Source: Rickettsia typhi (lineage in GTDB: Bacteria; Pseudomonadota; Alphaproteobacteria; Rickettsiales; UBA1997). From it: a DNA stretch of 36,564 nucleotides. Location: assembly GCA_945865905.1 (NCBI GenBank), contig CAMBFC010000013.1, positions 1-36,564 on the forward strand, given 5' to 3'. Position 1 is the first letter of the stretch, and each line of letters begins with the position of its first letter. Shown here in pieces: positions 26,935 through 35,049 of this stretch. The translations under genes and the position numbers were made by a program. The notes under the pieces were generated by a model, which saw nothing but the letters and a program-made list of their open reading frames with translations, was not told where the DNA came from and did not search any database.

Positions 26935-27720
26935 TTATTTTGCCAAAAATACTTCGCGCAATGCAATTGATGCCGCCACTGACGCATTTAAACTCTCTAC
27001 CGCAACATCCATCTCGATTCTAACTAGCAAATCACAATTCTTTTTTACCAATTCGCGAATGCCCTCGCCCTCACTACCAATAACTAGCGCAATATTTTTA
27101 TATTCGCGAATCTTATCAACACTTTCAACCGCTTCACCAGCAAGACCAATACACCAATAATCAAGATCCTTTAACTTAACCATCAGATTACTAAGATTGA
27201 CCACTAAAAATAAATCGACATTTTCTACCATTCCAGAAGAGGATTTGTTCATCACCGCCGCCTCTTTGGGAAAATTATGTTCAGGAAAAATTATCTTTTT
27301 TATACCAAAGGCGCAAGCGCTACGAATAATCGCACCAACATTGTGGGGGTCGCGCAATTGATCCATAATTAACAAAGGAGGCATTTTTTCACCAGAATTA
27401 GCGATTTTTTCTAACTCTTCTAAAAGATTATTTTGACTTTTAAGTGGCGCAGGAGAGCAATTAAGCGCAAGACCTTGATGAATTTGATCTGACCCAATTA
27501 TCGCTTCAATAAAATGAGCATCGACTAACTTAAGACGATTTTTTAGTGATGATAGATTTTGCTGATCAAGAAATTTTTCTAATTCAGAAATAGAGTTTTT
27601 TGTAGCAAGAATTTGAAAAATTTCACGACGCTTTTTTTGCAAAGCCAAAAACACTGGATGCTTACCATAAAGCCAGAGACCGCGAGTTTTCACGGCAATC
27701 TCTGACTTTTTTGGTAACAC
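26935..27720 (-). CDS. rlmB: TrmH/SpoU-family 23S rRNA 2'-O-methyltransferase, RlmB-like
   Basis: 261 residues from the start chosen here. RlmB methylates the 2'-OH of G2251 in the peptidyl-transferase loop of 23S rRNA. The N-terminal substrate-binding domain begins LWLYGKHPVFLALQ. The SPOUT knot domain shows QLRDPHNVGAIIRSACAFG (motif 1), IALVIGSEGEGI (motif 2) and VESLNASVAASIAL (motif 3). An ATG at 27807 in the same frame would add 29 Lys/Gln-rich residues but overlap the ppiC gene by 83 bp. I prefer the GTG at 27720, just past the ppiC stop. It is the last gene of the long minus-strand run. A related TrmH-type enzyme is the alternative. Confidence 0.88.
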   Translation of the reverse strand: MLPKKSEIAVKTRGLWLYGKHPVFLALQKKRREIFQILATKNSISELEKFLDQQNLSSLKNRLKLVDAHFIEAIIGSDQIHQGLALNCSPAPLKSQNNLLEELEKIANSGEKMPPLLIMDQLRDPHNVGAIIRSACAFGIKKIIFPEHNFPKEAAVMNKSSSGMVENVDLFLVVNLSNLMVKLKDLDYWCIGLAGEAVESVDKIREYKNIALVIGSEGEGIRELVKKNCDLLVRIEMDVAVESLNASVAASIALREVFLAK

Positions 27721-27724
27721 AGAT

Positions 27725-28756
27725 TTATTCTGCTTTATTTGTTGAATCGGTTTCAACTTCTTCAGATTGCTCTGAAGATTTTTGCTCAACTTCTGTTGCT
27801 TTTTCATCTTTAATTTCTTCTGATTTTATTTCATCTTGCTTTTTTTCTACTGCATTTTCTTCAGCTTTTTTAAGCAAAATTTCAATTTTTACATTATCAA
27901 AAATATTTTTGTAAACTGCACCAGTTTCTTCTTTGATCATTTGCTCTCTAAGACTTTCTTTTACTTCTTCAAAACTTGCAGCTTTAGCTTCTTTTATATC
28001 TTCAAGTTTAACTATATGCCATCCTGACTTAGTTTCAATAGGTTTAGAGATTTCACCTTTTTTAAGAGTTGCCACAACTGCAGCAATTTCTTTAAGCATA
28101 TTATCTTCTAAGACATATCCAAGCTTTCCGCCCTTGTTAGCGGTATCTTTATCGATGGAGTTCTTTTTTGCTAGATCAGCAAAGTTAGCAGCTTTTTTTG
28201 CTTTTTTAGAAGTTAAAGAATCATAAATTTTTTCTGCTTCAACTTTTGTTTTAACTAAAATATGAGCAACTGAAAATTCTTTTTTGCCAGCAATTCCAGA
28301 GTTTAGTTCGGCATATTTATCACGAATTTTTTCTTCGCTGACTTTTTCTTTAATTATAGAATTCAAATAAGCATTAGCGATAATTCTATTTTTAGAATTT
28401 TCGATTTGATATTTGAGATCTTCTTTTTTAGTGATACCTTCTTTTTTAGCACGAGACACTAACTCTCTTTCAAGGTAAATTTCTTTGGCAAAAGTTTCTA
28501 CAACTTCTGGTGGAAAGGTTTCAATTGAAGGAAGTTCAATATCGCTATCGCTACCAGCAAATACTTCTTTGATTTTGCTATCAATTTGCGATTTATAGAT
28601 TTTTTCATTGTTAATTTTTGCAACTACTAAATCACCAGTTCTTTGTCTGCCATTAAAATAAACCGAGGCTCCATAAGAAATTGCTGCGATTGCCGCAAAT
28701 GTAACGAACAACTTGGTTAACTTTTTTTTCTTTGCATAATTATTATTGCGTCTCAT
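27725..28756 (-). CDS. Parvulin-type peptidyl-prolyl isomerase, membrane-anchored (PpiC/SurA-like)
   Basis: 343 residues. A basic N-terminus and one membrane helix (about 15-31) anchor it in the inner membrane facing the periplasm. A SurA-N-like helical region follows (about 40-150). The parvulin domain (about 155-255) shows FSVAHILVKT, NFADLAKKNSIDK, KGGKLGYV, ISKPIETKSGWHIVKLED. The tail (about 295-343) is an acidic Glu/Lys/Ser-rich disordered stretch. It would help fold outer-membrane or secreted proteins. It starts three bases after the HAD gene and belongs to the same transcript as the lipoprotein genes, whose products it could assist. Confidence 0.9.
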   Translation of the reverse strand: MRRNNNYAKKKKLTKLFVTFAAIAAISYGASVYFNGRQRTGDLVVAKINNEKIYKSQIDSKIKEVFAGSDSDIELPSIETFPPEVVETFAKEIYLERELVSRAKKEGITKKEDLKYQIENSKNRIIANAYLNSIIKEKVSEEKIRDKYAELNSGIAGKKEFSVAHILVKTKVEAEKIYDSLTSKKAKKAANFADLAKKNSIDKDTANKGGKLGYVLEDNMLKEIAAVVATLKKGEISKPIETKSGWHIVKLEDIKEAKAASFEEVKESLREQMIKEETGAVYKNIFDNVKIEILLKKAEENAVEKKQDEIKSEEIKDEKATEVEQKSSEQSEEVETDSTNKAE

Positions 28757-28759
28757 AAA

Positions 28760-29623
28760 TTATAAATTTGGTATTATATATTGCGGAAATATTTTATAGG
28801 ATTGACAAACTTGCTGAACCTTATCAGCAGAAGCTTCTTGTCCATAGCGAACGCCAAGCTTGTTGCATAAGATTCCACCAGTAACTAGAGCAGAGGCTAT
28901 TCCAAAATCACTCGCCCCCTTAATATCAGTTTCCATTCCATCGCCAATAGCAATGATTTGGTTTTTATTTGGTCTACCAAAAAAATCATAAGTCATTTTA
29001 TATACTGACAAAAATGGCTTACCGTAGTAAAAAACTTTACCACCAATTTTTTCATATTCATCAGCTAAAACACCTGCGCAGATCATTTCTGTGCCATTTT
29101 GTTTTACCACGATTAAGTCTGGATTAACACAGATTAAAGGCAAATCATATTTTTTGGCCTCTTGTATTTGTGGTAATTTTTCTTGCAAAATTGAGGTTTC
29201 ATTATCAAAGCCAGTAGCGATTGCAAAGCTTGCCTCACTAACATCGGAGACTTGTTGATAATCTAAACCATCAAGCAAATCAATATCTTTTTTTGGCCCA
29301 ATATAAAAATATTTTTTGCCAAATTGAGAAAAATTATTTTCTTGATTTTTTTTAAAATCAAGAAAGGTTGCCTCTCCAGAAGTTAAAATAAATTCATAGA
29401 GATCTTCTGTTATAGAAAATTTTTTTAATATTTCTGCAACCTTGTGAGATCTTCTTGGTGCATTAGAAAGAAAACAGATTTTCTTTCCTTCTTTTTTTAA
29501 AAACAAAAGCGCTTCAAGCACTCCATCATAAGCTTGAGTACCATCATGAATAACTCCCCATAAATCAAAAATGAAATATTGGTAATGCGCCGAAATTTCT
29601 TTTATCCCTTTATGAAACTGCAT
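28760..29623 (-). CDS. HAD-superfamily class IIA hydrolase (TIGR01459-type)
   Basis: 287 residues. The HAD nucleophile motif is FDLWGVIHDG (Asp20), with Trp-Gly-Val as in the alphaproteobacterial TIGR01459 group. Motif II is FLSNAPRR, and the C-terminal motif GDGMETDIKGASDFGIAS carries the acidic pair. A class IIA cap sits between motifs II and III. Members of this class dephosphorylate sugar phosphates, nucleotides or phospholipid precursors; the substrate of this group is not established. It is spaced two bases from the CsgG-like gene and three from ppiC, so it is firmly inside the operon. Confidence 0.88.
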   Translation of the reverse strand: MQFHKGIKEISAHYQYFIFDLWGVIHDGTQAYDGVLEALLFLKKEGKKICFLSNAPRRSHKVAEILKKFSITEDLYEFILTSGEATFLDFKKNQENNFSQFGKKYFYIGPKKDIDLLDGLDYQQVSDVSEASFAIATGFDNETSILQEKLPQIQEAKKYDLPLICVNPDLIVVKQNGTEMICAGVLADEYEKIGGKVFYYGKPFLSVYKMTYDFFGRPNKNQIIAIGDGMETDIKGASDFGIASALVTGGILCNKLGVRYGQEASADKVQQVCQSYKIFPQYIIPNL

Positions 29624-29625
29624 TA

Positions 29626-30678
29626 TTATTGATCAAGCATTGAAGTTGTCATTTTAGCAACAGAATCAAGATAGCTTTTTTTGTATTTCATTTTAACAGC
29701 ATCACCTAAACGAACTTGTTCATTTTTTTTGCTATCTTCAAGCACAACCCAAGAAGTTTTTGGATCAATCTTATCAGTTACGGTGCCTTGCACAATGATT
29801 CTACGCTCAATTTCAATTTTGCCAGTAATAGCATTTTCTGATTCATATTGACCAGTAATTTCAAATTTATCTCCATGCTCAATACCTTGCGCAGAACCTA
29901 AGCTAATTTTAAAAATAGTTTTGTTTTCAAAAACGCGTTTTTCAAGAATATAGCCTTTATGTGCTAGACTATTTTTTATATCAACAACCATATTGCTAAC
30001 CGCATCTTCACCAGCTTTTCTAACCAAGCTATCGTCGCGATCAGCGCCTTTAACTTGCTCTCCACCAATTTGCAATCCACCAAGTGATAGGCCGCCTTTT
30101 TGCTGAACATTCTCATTTCTGCTTTTATCGCCTTTAAAATCAATATTATCAATTACGGCCATTGATGGCAATTCATAAATTTTAATATTACCACTAACAT
30201 CTGATTTGTAGGTGAAGCGTGGCGGGATTGTAACCATTGTTTTTGATTTTGGATCAAAATAAGTGCTGCCCGAAGAATATTTGCTGATAAATCCAGCATT
30301 GCTAATTGCTCCAGAAATAGCATAATCAGCAACTTGCGGACCCTTATAAGAACCAGTTTTATTAAGCTCAGCTAAAGCAATTTCTTTTTGCAATTTTCCC
30401 ATTGCATTGCGATCAACCAATTGCGCTAAACGACTTTTTGTTAAAACATTTTCAATATTATTTGCCATTGCAGCACCAAGCCCAGCTTGAGTTGCAACCT
30501 GATTAGCATTTTCATCTAATGCAAAAACCACAATTTTAGATGGCTTACCTGAAAGGTTTTCTTCGCTTGGCAAAAATTGTGATTTTGATAAAAATTGTTT
30601 TTGATATTGATCAAAATTTTTAATTGTTGGAGCGCAAGAACTAATTAATGCCAATAATATTAAATGTTTTATTTTCAT
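29626..30678 (-). CDS. CsgG/FlgT-like outer-membrane lipoprotein
   Basis: 350 residues with lipobox LISSC (Cys15). Residues of about 45-240 resemble the CsgG/HfaB domain: IVVFALDENANQ, TKSRLAQLVDRNAMGKLQKE, YAISGAISNAGF, IKIYELPSMAVIDNIDFKGD. A Gly-rich insertion (GGLSLGGLQIGG) is followed by a C-terminal beta domain (KTIFKISLGSAQGIEHGDKF, then VQGTVTDKI) like that of FlgT. CsgG and HfaB make secretion pores or anchors for curli and holdfast; FlgT builds an outer ring at the flagellar base. None of those systems is encoded nearby. It follows two LPP20-like genes, as FlgP and FlgT are linked in Vibrio. The precise role is unknown. Confidence 0.8.
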   Translation of the reverse strand: MKIKHLILLALISSCAPTIKNFDQYQKQFLSKSQFLPSEENLSGKPSKIVVFALDENANQVATQAGLGAAMANNIENVLTKSRLAQLVDRNAMGKLQKEIALAELNKTGSYKGPQVADYAISGAISNAGFISKYSSGSTYFDPKSKTMVTIPPRFTYKSDVSGNIKIYELPSMAVIDNIDFKGDKSRNENVQQKGGLSLGGLQIGGEQVKGADRDDSLVRKAGEDAVSNMVVDIKNSLAHKGYILEKRVFENKTIFKISLGSAQGIEHGDKFEITGQYESENAITGKIEIERRIIVQGTVTDKIDPKTSWVVLEDSKKNEQVRLGDAVKMKYKKSYLDSVAKMTTSMLDQ

Positions 30679-30696
30679 GAGTTGATTAAATTATTT

Positions 30697-31671
30697 TTAT
30701 AAAATTCCTAAAATTTTTAAAATTCCATCTTGTGCGATTTTTTCTTTTAGCGATTCAAGTGCCGCTGCATATGATTCTTTATCACTGATTGATGAACTAC
30801 CAGAAATTTCAATTGCATTGCTTGCAATAATTTTTCCATCTGCCTTGTTTTCAAAATCAATTTTTATTTTGGTAATATAAACACCATAAACTTCACCAGT
30901 TGTTTTAGAAGAATGTATGGCAATTTTAACTTGGTTGGCACTAGCGCTGGCATTTTTTGCGATTTTTATTTTTTCTTTATTAAGTGCGGTACGAATTATT
31001 GAAGATATTTCACTTGAAGAATTTATCTCAAAATAAAATTCAACCTTATCGGTTAATTTGTTTAGTTGATTTTGCGTATCAGCAATTAAAGCTAGTTTAT
31101 CCTTTAAATTAGAGCCCTCACCCGATGATTGCAAAATGCGTGCCAAAATTTCTGACTGCTTTGCAAGATCTAAAATTTTAGTGAGAGAGTTTCTTTTTTG
31201 AATTAAATTTTGTGTTGCAATATTTTTGTTTAGATCGGCAATTTGGCGATCAAGAAATGACATTTTTTCTTTTTGAGCAGAAATAAATTGATCTTTTGGC
31301 AAAGTTACTTCAACAAAAAATCTTGCCGCAACTTGTTCGCTATGAGAAACTGAAAAATTTGTGAATTCAATTTTTTCAATATTTTGTTTGATTTGTTGTC
31401 GCGATTCTTCGTTAGAACTATTTTGATTTTCTTCGCGCAGCAAAGTTGATTCTGATGAAATTGTAACTATTAAACGCGCTGCGGCATCAGCCAAAGCAGT
31501 TTTTGTTGCCTCTTCTAAAGAGAATCCCTCGCCAACGCCATAAAGTGATGAGGCGTTATTTTGCTTGGGCGAAACATACCAAGAAGGCAGATCTTTAATG
31601 GAATCTTTTGCGGCAGCAACGCTAAGCAAGATAAATAAAGAACTTGTGATTAGGGTAAGAAATTTAAACAT
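30697..31671 (-). CDS. LPP20-like exported protein
   Basis: 324 residues. A signal peptide (about 1-21) ends in VAAAKD without a lipobox, so the product should be soluble in the periplasm. The N-terminal domain carries DLPSWYVSP, LYGVGEGFSLEEATKTAL and DAAARLIVTISSES, the LPP20/FlgP pattern. A coiled-coil-like middle (about 130-205) and a C-terminal beta-rich domain (about 210-324) with VKIAIHSSKTTGEVYGVYIT follow. The ATG shares one base with the stop of the 56-aa lipoprotein gene (TAATG), indicating coupled translation. It is a divergent paralogue of the protein at 31897-32487. Function unknown; envelope assembly with the CsgG-like partner is inferred. Confidence 0.75.
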   Translation of the reverse strand: MFKFLTLITSSLFILLSVAAAKDSIKDLPSWYVSPKQNNASSLYGVGEGFSLEEATKTALADAAARLIVTISSESTLLREENQNSSNEESRQQIKQNIEKIEFTNFSVSHSEQVAARFFVEVTLPKDQFISAQKEKMSFLDRQIADLNKNIATQNLIQKRNSLTKILDLAKQSEILARILQSSGEGSNLKDKLALIADTQNQLNKLTDKVEFYFEINSSSEISSIIRTALNKEKIKIAKNASASANQVKIAIHSSKTTGEVYGVYITKIKIDFENKADGKIIASNAIEISGSSSISDKESYAAALESLKEKIAQDGILKILGIL

Positions 31672-31841
31672 TATTGAACATTATCAAGTTCTTTAGTAAT
31701 GATATCGGCGCCACTTTTGCTAGCGTTGATTCTATCTTGTGCAGAAGTAGTGCGAGCAGTTTTTTTAGCTTCTTCTTTTGTCTCTAAAGCGCACGAAACT
31801 AGAGTAGCAAGAGAAATTGTTACTAAAATAATTTTTAACAT
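31671..31841 (-). CDS. Small lipoprotein, 56 aa
   Basis: An ATG-to-TAA frame encodes 56 residues: a lipoprotein signal peptide (MLKIILVTISLATLVSCA) with lipobox LVSC (Cys17), then a short charged, probably helical tail containing KEEAKKTARTTSAQDRI and ending ITKELDNVQ. It is too small for a folded domain and may be a tether or regulator of the larger neighbours. The stop codon overlaps the next start by one base. A strong hairpin lies upstream, between it and the LPP20 lipoprotein gene. I know no named family. Confidence 0.75.
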   Translation of the reverse strand: MLKIILVTISLATLVSCALETKEEAKKTARTTSAQDRINASKSGADIITKELDNVQ

Positions 31842-31862
31842 AATTATATTTTATTTTATTTA

Positions 31863-31888
31863 GTGAGGACGAAATTAATCGTCCTCAC
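31863..31888 (-). terminator. Perfect 10-bp stem hairpin between two lipoprotein genes
   Basis: GTGAGGACGA and TCGTCCTCAC pair perfectly around a 6-nt loop, 8 bases after the stop of the LPP20 lipoprotein gene on the minus strand. The following sequence is A/T-rich without a clean U-run. It may be a partial terminator or stabiliser that sets the level of the first gene above the rest of the operon. Confidence 0.5.
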
Positions 31889-31896
31889 AAATTTTA

Positions 31897-32487
31897 TTAT
31901 TGCTTCTCTCTTTCTTTTTCTAATTCATCAAAAGCTGCTTTGGTCGCTACTTCAGATTTGTTGATGCTATCGCGACCCATGCTTGATTTTTTTAAACGAT
32001 TGTTGAGCGCATTTTCGCTATTTTGCAAAAATTTTGAATAATCTTCATTTTTTAAAATCATGTGCAGATAAAGCGTGCCATCTTTTGATTGAAAGATGTT
32101 GATTCTTTTAACGCCAGAAAGAGGTAGGTCTTTTACTACTTCTTTGGTTGCTTGCGAAAAAAAATCTTCAACATCGTTTACATCGTTGACCTTTGATTCT
32201 CTAAGAGCTTGCTTGGTTACGCGAGAAATTTCAGATTGAATTGTTGCAGCAATATTTGCTTTAGCGTCAAGTTCTGCTTTAGGAATTTGAAATTTAATAC
32301 CGCCTGTTGATGGAGCTGAAATACCAACAGCAGCAACGCCATCTGGCATAGTAGGATCAAGAACCCAAGCCGGCAAATCGGATAGACTTCCTCCAGCATC
32401 AACTTTTTTAGCTTCTTTGTTGGCACAAGAAGAAACGCTTAGGGCTAGAATTAAAGCTGACGCAGTAAGTAAAATTTTATTTTTCAT
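31897..32487 (-). CDS. LPP20-family lipoprotein
   Basis: 196 residues with a lipoprotein signal peptide; lipobox VSSC (Cys21). The mature N-terminus has DLPAWVLDP, then GVAAVGIS and the helix DAKANIAATIQSEISRV, the LPP20 signature (LPxW...G.G......A...A). The domain ends around YLHMILKNED, and a Lys/Glu-rich helix forms the C-terminus. LPP20 members include Helicobacter LPP20 and Vibrio or Campylobacter FlgP, an outer-membrane lipoprotein of flagellar disk or ring structures. It leads the minus-strand run that also holds a second LPP20-like protein and a CsgG-like lipoprotein. No flagellar genes are seen. Confidence 0.82.
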   Translation of the reverse strand: MKNKILLTASALILALSVSSCANKEAKKVDAGGSLSDLPAWVLDPTMPDGVAAVGISAPSTGGIKFQIPKAELDAKANIAATIQSEISRVTKQALRESKVNDVNDVEDFFSQATKEVVKDLPLSGVKRINIFQSKDGTLYLHMILKNEDYSKFLQNSENALNNRLKKSSMGRDSINKSEVATKAAFDELEKEREKQ

Positions 32488-32590
32488 ATTAGTAACTACT
32501 TAAAAAATTATTAAGAGAATAAACGCGGGTTAAATGAATAATAAAACTATCTCAACCGATTAGTATTTCAAGAATAAAATTTAGTGATGT

Positions 32591-33226
32591 TTATACCGCT
32601 TTATAAACAGCTCCCTCTCTTTCAAGAGCTAGCTTAAATGCTTTACGCGAGACTACTTCACGCAACATTCTTTTTACATTTTCTCCGTGATGAATTTGAA
32701 ATGGAAACATACCAATACCCCAATTTGCAATTACCGTGAACAAAATATCTGCAGCAGTGATTTGATCGCCGCATAAAAATTTTGTTTTTGCAAGTTGTTC
32801 ATCAACCTCGCCCCAAAGCTTGTTAATTTGGTCGGCGGTGATTTGCAGAATTTGATCTTTGAAACTTTGCTCAAAGTTATTTCTCATAGCAAAAAATATT
32901 CGACCATAAATTGGATGCATTGTTGCATTAGCAAACATCAGCCATTCTAGAGCCTTGGCGCGGTCTTTACCATTTTTTGGCAACATCGGACTATTATATT
33001 TATCGAGCAAATAAATCATAATTGCCGCCCCTTCGCGAATAGAATTACCATCTTTTTCAACCAATACTGGCACTTGTCCGCGCGGGCTTACTTTTAAAAA
33101 TTCTGCACTGTGTTTTTGACCTTCTAGCATGCGAACATTTTCGATTTCTACTTCTTGCTCTAACTCGTTCAAGATCACATGAATAGCCATTGAACACGCC
33201 CCAGACATATAATATAATTTATACAT
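32591..33226 (-). CDS. Glutathione S-transferase family protein
   Basis: 211 residues, GST length. The thioredoxin-like N-domain begins with YYMSGACSMAIHVILNELE and includes VSPRGQVPVL (the cis-Pro glutathione loop) and REGAAIMIYL (glutathione gamma-glutamyl contact). The helical C-domain has FANATMHPIYGRIFF and AADILFTVIANW. The active-site Cys/His layout resembles bacterial beta-class GstA (Cys11 in GACS and the His in TMHP). It conjugates glutathione to electrophiles or reduces mixed disulfides. It is 20 bp after the DUF900 gene on the same strand and may share its transcript. Confidence 0.92.
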   Translation of the reverse strand: MYKLYYMSGACSMAIHVILNELEQEVEIENVRMLEGQKHSAEFLKVSPRGQVPVLVEKDGNSIREGAAIMIYLLDKYNSPMLPKNGKDRAKALEWLMFANATMHPIYGRIFFAMRNNFEQSFKDQILQITADQINKLWGEVDEQLAKTKFLCGDQITAADILFTVIANWGIGMFPFQIHHGENVKRMLREVVSRKAFKLALEREGAVYKAV

Positions 33227-33246
33227 AGATTTATTTTTTAAATTAA

Positions 33247-34353
33247 TTATTTACGCAGAAAATATTTATTATCACCACCTGCGCTTTTTTTTGCGGTGAA
33301 TAATCTTTGCCTAACATCAATCCCCAGTAGGGCCTGAAACACATCATTTAATACTGCTCGCGAAGAATAATAGCCATGACCAAGGCTCAAAATATCATTA
33401 TCAATAGCACTAACATCAACAGTATCAATATCTGGCGAATAAACACACGCACCAAGACGATCATTTTTATTTAGTGCTTGTGAAGCAATAATAGCCTTAT
33501 CATTGTTAGAGCAATAAAGCGTGATGTGATTGCTGGCGGTTTTAATATTTTGTAAAATAGCGGTAAATTCTGTCGCCTCAAAATCAGGCGCATTCAAAAT
33601 TAATTTATTCACAAAAACTTTTTGAGGATTTTCTTTGCCAAGCTCAGAAATCGCCTGTAGAGCCATTTGATGACCCATCGAATGCACAACTATATTTGGT
33701 TTAATATTATTTTTTTCTAGAGTTAGAAGAAAGTTTTTAAAACTTGCCACAGAATTTTTGGCATTAGAAAAATTGTGAGCATAGGTTTTGTTTATCATCG
33801 CACTTTCAAAAATTCCTTCACCAGAACCAGCTGGCCAACTAAAAACAATAATTGGGCCCTGATATTTTAGATCATAATTAATTTGCGCAGTTCGCAGTAA
33901 GGCTTCTTGATATTGCACATTAAATCCGTGAACAAAAACTAATGGTGTGCGGTGATTTTTTTTCAGCGCTTTTATAACTTGATTTTCATCTAGAGAATTG
34001 CTCGCAACAACTTTAAAAAAATCATCATCTTCTTGTTTGTTATTTTCTGCTAATCGAATTTCACCAACTTGATGATTATTTGGGATACTGATTTTACAAG
34101 CGCCAAACGATAATTTATCACTAAGGCTTATGCCGAATTGCCCTTTATTGCAACCAAAAGAATTATTTTTTGACTGACGATTTGTTGCCACAAGAATTTC
34201 TACTTCTTTTGTGCTATTAAAGTTTTCTTGAAAATATTCGCCCCAAGTTTTTTTTAAATCTCGCTCAATTTTTTCATCAATTGTTTGATACGAACAAGAT
34301 GCCACAAAAGCAAGAAGCAATATTATGAGTTTATTTTTTAAGGATAGTTTCAT
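33247..34353 (-). CDS. DUF900-type alpha/beta-hydrolase lipoprotein
   Basis: 368 residues. The lipoprotein signal ends in VASC (Cys20). The hydrolase fold shows VEILVATNRQ at the domain start, FVHGFNVQYQEAL (oxyanion-loop HGFN), IIVFSWPAGSG, and the nucleophile elbow VVHSMGHQ with Ser225. The catalytic Asp is probably in LNAPDFEA and the His in LGHGYY near the C-terminus. This matches PF05990 (DUF900), a family of esterase-like proteins common in Proteobacteria. Its substrate is unknown; attachment to the outer or inner membrane makes an envelope lipid or host ester plausible. Confidence 0.88.
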   Translation of the reverse strand: MKLSLKNKLIILLLAFVASCSYQTIDEKIERDLKKTWGEYFQENFNSTKEVEILVATNRQSKNNSFGCNKGQFGISLSDKLSFGACKISIPNNHQVGEIRLAENNKQEDDDFFKVVASNSLDENQVIKALKKNHRTPLVFVHGFNVQYQEALLRTAQINYDLKYQGPIIVFSWPAGSGEGIFESAMINKTYAHNFSNAKNSVASFKNFLLTLEKNNIKPNIVVHSMGHQMALQAISELGKENPQKVFVNKLILNAPDFEATEFTAILQNIKTASNHITLYCSNNDKAIIASQALNKNDRLGACVYSPDIDTVDVSAIDNDILSLGHGYYSSRAVLNDVFQALLGIDVRQRLFTAKKSAGGDNKYFLRK

Positions 34354-34425
34354 TAAATATATTGCGATTTAAAGCAGGTTGGTTGAAGTTTTTTTAAAAT
34401 TTATAAGAGGTGTTCTTAAAATTTT

Positions 34426-34893
34426 TTATGGCTCAAGTGCAACAGATTTTGTTTGATTCAAACGAAAATCTTGCAATTTTTTTGCTAATTTTTTATCTGA
34501 TAAGGCAAGAATTGCCACTGCTAATAATGCGGCATTTTTTGCGCCCGCCTCACCTATTGCCAAGGTTCCAACTGGGATTCCTGCTGGCATTTGAGCGATT
34601 GATAATAAACTGTCTAATCCTTTAAGGGCTTTGCTTTCAACAGGAACTCCAAGCACGGGCAAAATTGTTAATGAAGCCACCATTCCTGGCAAATGGGCTG
34701 CGCCACCAGCGCCAGCGATGATAACTTTAACAGCTTTTTTTTCTGCATCACGAGCAAAATCATAAAGCCGTTGCGGTGTGCGATGCGCAGAAACAATCTT
34801 GGCTTCATAAACTGCGCCAAAATTATCAAGCATCTCACAAGCATGTTTCATGGTTGTAAAATCTGATTTTGAACCCATTATTATTGAAATCAT
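34426..34893 (-). CDS. purE: N5-carboxyaminoimidazole ribonucleotide mutase
   Basis: 155 residues, usual for class I PurE. It converts N5-CAIR to CAIR in purine synthesis. Motifs: [12 protein letters not shown] (phosphate and carboxylate loop), [27 protein letters not shown] and [20 protein letters not shown]. The catalytic His is in GGAAHLPG. purK, which normally follows, is absent: the next gene on this strand is the DUF900 lipoprotein 72 bp away. A purK elsewhere in the genome is expected. A purE gene argues against the most reduced Rickettsia, which lack purine synthesis. Confidence 0.95.
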   Translation of the reverse strand: MISIIMGSKSDFTTMKHACEMLDNFGAVYEAKIVSAHRTPQRLYDFARDAEKKAVKVIIAGAGGAAHLPGMVASLTILPVLGVPVESKALKGLDSLLSIAQMPAGIPVGTLAIGEAGAKNAALLAVAILALSDKKLAKKLQDFRLNQTKSVALEP

Positions 34894-35049
34894 ATTAAAT
34901 AATGTTATTATATATTATTGTATATTTGTTTACTGAAGAAAAAATTGAAATTGAAATTTAAGCTGATTCAATTCTTATATAATTAACAATTTATGCAACC
35001 AATTTTTAAAGTTTTTTAGCTACCACTCAACTACCATCATACTCAAACA

